64,000 bases of DNA, taken from positions 2,852,001 to 2,916,000 of the forward strand of contig OY761554.1 of NCBI GenBank assembly GCA_963664655.2, read 5' to 3'. Of this stretch, positions 61,259 to 64,000 are shown piece after piece. Numbering within the stretch: position 1 is the stretch's first letter; every line of letters begins with the position of its first letter. The notes below the pieces were generated by a model. It made no database searches, was not told the DNA's origin, and saw only the letters and a list, made by a program, of their open reading frames with translations. Made by a program: the position numbers and the translations under genes. The stretch is from Desulfospira sp963664655 (lineage in GTDB: Bacteria > Desulfobacterota > Desulfobacteria > Desulfobacterales > Desulfobacteraceae).

Positions 61259-62809
61259 ATGGGAACACAACACAACATTCCACAAAGTTTTTCAGGCGAG
61301 ACCTTTCCGCTTAATATCGCCATCGTGGGGGGCGGCCGTACCTGCCGGTTTTTTCTTGAGCTGATCCATGATGACCCCCTGCCGTTCTTTGATATTAAAA
61401 TACTGGGGGTGTGTGATAAAAACGCCCGGGCCGAGGGGGTGCTGCTGGCCCAGAAAATGGGGATATATACAACCCAAAGCCTTGATGGCCTGCTGAAGAT
61501 TGAACACCTTGACAGTGTTCTTGAGCTGACGGGAAAACAAAGCGTCCTTCTTGACATCATTCGCCTGAAACCCCGGGGCGTCGGGGTTCTTGAGTACAAT
61601 ATCAGCCGGGTACTGCGCAACCTTCTGAAAACCCGCCAGAGGCTTGAATCAACCGAACAACGGCTTTTGGCTGAAAAAACCTTCTCCAGTCTGCTGATCC
61701 GCCAGAGTACGGCGGCCATTGTTTCTATTAATACGGATTTTACCATTGTTGATGCCAATGACGCCTATCTTAAGACGGTGAAAAAGACAAAGGACCAGGT
61801 CGTGGGCGCCCCCTGCTATGAAATCTCCCATAAAATAAAGGCCCCTTGCTCCAGTGCGTTTCCCGGGGTGAAGTGCCCCATGCTCGAAACCTTGAGAACC
61901 GGTAAAAATGTTCATGTCATCCATGAACACCCGGGGCCGGACGGACGGTCCCGGTATTGTAACCTGAGCACCTATCCGGTCAGAAGCGAAGCCGGCGATA
62001 TCACCCAGGTGATTGAATTCTGGCGCGATATCACCGATGAGTTTTCAGACCGGTGGAACAGACGGGTCAAAGAACTTGAATCCAATATCCAGAAAATGGT
62101 CCAGGAAGACCGGATGATCTCTTTGGGGAAACTGGCCGCAAGCTGCGCCCATGAAATCAACAACCCGATCCAGGGGTTGCTGACTTTTTGCGACTATATG
62201 CTGGAAATGTTAAAGGACGGGCCCCCGGACCCGGATCACTTAAACAAATTCAAAGATCATTTGCAGCTCATGTCCACGGAACTTCAACGGTTGGGTGCCA
62301 TTGTTTCCGGGCTGCTCTCCTTTTCCCGGGAATCCGGGGCCGCACATGCCCGGGTGGATCTAAATGAGGCGTTAAATGCGGTTCTTTGCCTGACCCGCCA
62401 TAAGCTCGACCTTGGGAACATTAAAACGGATATCAAACTGTATCCCGCGCCGGTCATGCTTGAGGGGGATATCAACCAGCTTCAGCAATGTTTTTTAAAT
62501 CTGATTTTTAATGCCATTGAATCCATGCCCAAAGGCGGGGTCCTGACAGTGACCTCCCGCATGGATAAGGCAGGCAAAAAGGCAACGGTCGTTATCCGGG
62601 ATACCGGATACGGGATCCCGGAAAAGTTAAAAGACCACCTGTTTGATCCTTTTTTTACCACCAAAGATGTGGGACAGGGCACCGGGCTTGGGCTGTCCAT
62701 CGTGTACGGGGTGGTCAAAAATCACCGGGGAACCATCAAAATCGACAGCCGGGAAAATGAAGGGGCGGCATTCACACTGACCTTTCCGGCGGTCCCTATC
62801 ATGAGGTAA
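61259..62809 (+). CDS. Rossmann-PAS sensor histidine kinase
   Basis: 516 residues, soluble. The N-terminal part (about 17-120) is an NAD(P)-binding-like Rossmann domain: LNIAIVGGGRTCRFFLELI, ILGVCDKNARAEGVLLAQKM, HLDSVLELTGK. Then a PAS domain about 150-270 with CYEISHKIKAPC and CPMLE cysteines, HisKA with His298 in CAHEINNP, and an ATPase domain with NLIFNAIESM, DTGYGIPE and GTGLGLSI. It likely senses a nucleotide or redox metabolite in the cytoplasm (inference). The regulator gene follows 21 bp downstream. Confidence 0.88.
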   Translation: MGTQHNIPQSFSGETFPLNIAIVGGGRTCRFFLELIHDDPLPFFDIKILGVCDKNARAEGVLLAQKMGIYTTQSLDGLLKIEHLDSVLELTGKQSVLLDIIRLKPRGVGVLEYNISRVLRNLLKTRQRLESTEQRLLAEKTFSSLLIRQSTAAIVSINTDFTIVDANDAYLKTVKKTKDQVVGAPCYEISHKIKAPCSSAFPGVKCPMLETLRTGKNVHVIHEHPGPDGRSRYCNLSTYPVRSEAGDITQVIEFWRDITDEFSDRWNRRVKELESNIQKMVQEDRMISLGKLAASCAHEINNPIQGLLTFCDYMLEMLKDGPPDPDHLNKFKDHLQLMSTELQRLGAIVSGLLSFSRESGAAHARVDLNEALNAVLCLTRHKLDLGNIKTDIKLYPAPVMLEGDINQLQQCFLNLIFNAIESMPKGGVLTVTSRMDKAGKKATVVIRDTGYGIPEKLKDHLFDPFFTTKDVGQGTGLGLSIVYGVVKNHRGTIKIDSRENEGAAFTLTFPAVPIMR

Positions 62810-62830
62810 AAAAAATACGGGAGGATGGGC

Positions 62831-64000
62831 ATGGATTCTAAAATGAGACTCATGATCGTGGATGACGAGCAGATTGTCCGTGAAGCCCTTTTGATCTGGT
62901 TTGATAAATACGGCCATGAGGTGGATACGGCCGCATCCGGCCCCGAGGCGTTGGAAAAGCTTGAGCAAAAGCCGTATCAGCTGTTATTCGTGGATATTAA
63001 AATGCCGGGGATGGACGGCCTTGAACTGCTCGAACGGGTAAAAGACCTTTACCCGGACACCATGGTGGTGATCATCACGGCCTACGGGTCCATTGAAAGT
63101 GCGGTCAAGGCCATGCGGGCCGGCGCCAGTGACTATCTGCTCAAACCCTTTAAGCCGGATCAGCTCTCACTGGTCATGGAGCGGGTCCTTCGCCAGCAGA
63201 AAATGGCATCGGATTATCAGTATTTAAAGGGGCATCTCGAACAGATCACCCGGTTTGACAACATCATTGGCGAGTCCGGCCCCATGCAGCAGTTATATGC
63301 CCTGATCCCCGAAGTGGCCCAAAGCGATTCATCGGTTCTTATCACCGGGGAAACCGGCACCGGCAAAGAGCTGGTGGCCAAAGCCATCCATGCCAAAAGC
63401 CAGCGGGCCCAGAGCCCTTTTATTGCCATTAACTGCGGGGCATTTCCTGACGCGCTCATGGAAAGTGAATTGTTCGGGTATAAGAAAGGGGCGTTTACCG
63501 GGGCCAACCACTCCAGAAAAGGCTTTTTAGAAGTGGTCTGCGGCGGGACCCTGTTTCTGGATGAAATCGGGGATACCAGCGCCAAAATGCAGGTGGACCT
63601 GCTCCGGGCCCTGGCGGAAAAAAAAATTTACAGTGTGGGCAGCAACACCCCGGTTGATGTGGATTTCCGCCTGATCTCAGCCACCCGGCAAAACCTTGAG
63701 AACCGTATCGCTGCCGGGGCGTTCCGGGCGGATTTTTATTACCGGATCAATGTCATCCGGGTTCACCTGCCGCCACTGCGGGACCGGAAAAGCGACATCT
63801 CAGCTTTGGCGGATCATTTTATGGAAAAATACAGCCACGAAACCACCAAACATGTGGACCGGATCACGCCGGGTGCGGTGGCCCTGTTAAAATCCTACGA
63901 CTGGCCGGGCAATGTCAGGGAGCTTGAAAACGCCATTGAACGGGCGGTGGTGCTGAGTAAATCCCGGACCCTGGCCCAGGATGATTTTTCATTTTTAAAT
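62831..64000 (+). CDS. NtrC-family sigma-54 response regulator (3' end beyond window)
   Basis: 390 residues visible, open at the window edge. Receiver with DD at 11-12, Asp55 (LLFVDIKMPG) and Lys105; AAA+ domain with Walker A GETGTGKE (173-180), the canonical GAFTGA loop (220-225), Walker B LFLDEIGD and the WPGNVRELENAIERAV segment. The DNA-binding domain should follow outside. GGAGG lies seven bases before the ATG. It forms a pair with the Rossmann-PAS kinase. Confidence 0.93.
   Translation, partial: MDSKMRLMIVDDEQIVREALLIWFDKYGHEVDTAASGPEALEKLEQKPYQLLFVDIKMPGMDGLELLERVKDLYPDTMVVIITAYGSIESAVKAMRAGASDYLLKPFKPDQLSLVMERVLRQQKMASDYQYLKGHLEQITRFDNIIGESGPMQQLYALIPEVAQSDSSVLITGETGTGKELVAKAIHAKSQRAQSPFIAINCGAFPDALMESELFGYKKGAFTGANHSRKGFLEVVCGGTLFLDEIGDTSAKMQVDLLRALAEKKIYSVGSNTPVDVDFRLISATRQNLENRIAAGAFRADFYYRINVIRVHLPPLRDRKSDISALADHFMEKYSHETTKHVDRITPGAVALLKSYDWPGNVRELENAIERAVVLSKSRTLAQDDFSFLN

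Overview
The window looks like chromosome from a Desulfobacterota sulfate reducer of the Desulfobacteraceae type. This is inferred from the mix of genes: very many two-component and chemotaxis genes, a TRAP transporter beside a biotin-dependent ring-opening locus, an 8-amino-Kdo pathway and a giant beta-helix protein. No 16S rRNA gene or other marker is present. Most of the window is GC-rich. The stretch from about 51.2 to 60.5 kb is visibly more AT-rich and behaves as an accessory region.

Layout. 1-9.8 kb (minus): a giant secreted parallel beta-helix / Ig / Fn3 protein built from 1249-residue tandem units, interrupted by a TGG-to-TGA nonsense change; the frame stays open to the window edge. 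10.1-12.8 kb: a ChaN-like lipoprotein and an RtcB RNA ligase, divergent. 12.8-17.1 kb (minus): kdnA-kdnB-kdsB-glycosyltransferase, a predicted 8-amino-Kdo pathway for LPS. 17.5-32.5 kb: a signalling block with a PAS kinase and NtrC-type regulator, a receiver lacking its phospho-Asp, a hybrid kinase, two chemoreceptors around a PhnD-type binding protein, and an HDOD-GAF-GGDEF protein. 32.7-41.3 kb (minus): a kinase-fold protein, then a TetR regulator with a TolC-like lipoprotein, HlyD adaptor, fused ABC ATPase and two ABC-2 permeases, matching E. coli cecR-ybhGFSR. 41.6-50.4 kb: GntR, TRAP dctPQM and pxpABC (minus), divergent from BCCP, biotin carboxylase and a creatininase-family amidohydrolase (plus), around one large palindromic operator. 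50.4-54.5 kb: a GNAT, a large lipoprotein and an orphan GspC-like protein. 54.5-60.4 kb: a transposon of the TniA/TnsB plus AAA-ATPase class with unusual accessory genes, its ATPase split by a second IS that left an exact 8-bp duplication. 61.3-64 kb: a Rossmann-PAS histidine kinase and its NtrC-type regulator, cut by the window edge.

The strongest unexplained signals are these. (1) The 54.5-60.4 kb transposon has paired inverted TGTAACG end sites, a Cys4 primase-like protein, a second zinc protein and a three-repeat CRISPR-spaced array without cas genes. (2) Families of 7-bp tandem repeats with inverted arms sit at or just after the stop codons of at least seven genes. (3) A 125-bp palindromic element supplies the stop codon of one gene and acts as a two-way terminator. 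(4) A hairpin encloses the ribosome binding site of the IS transposase.
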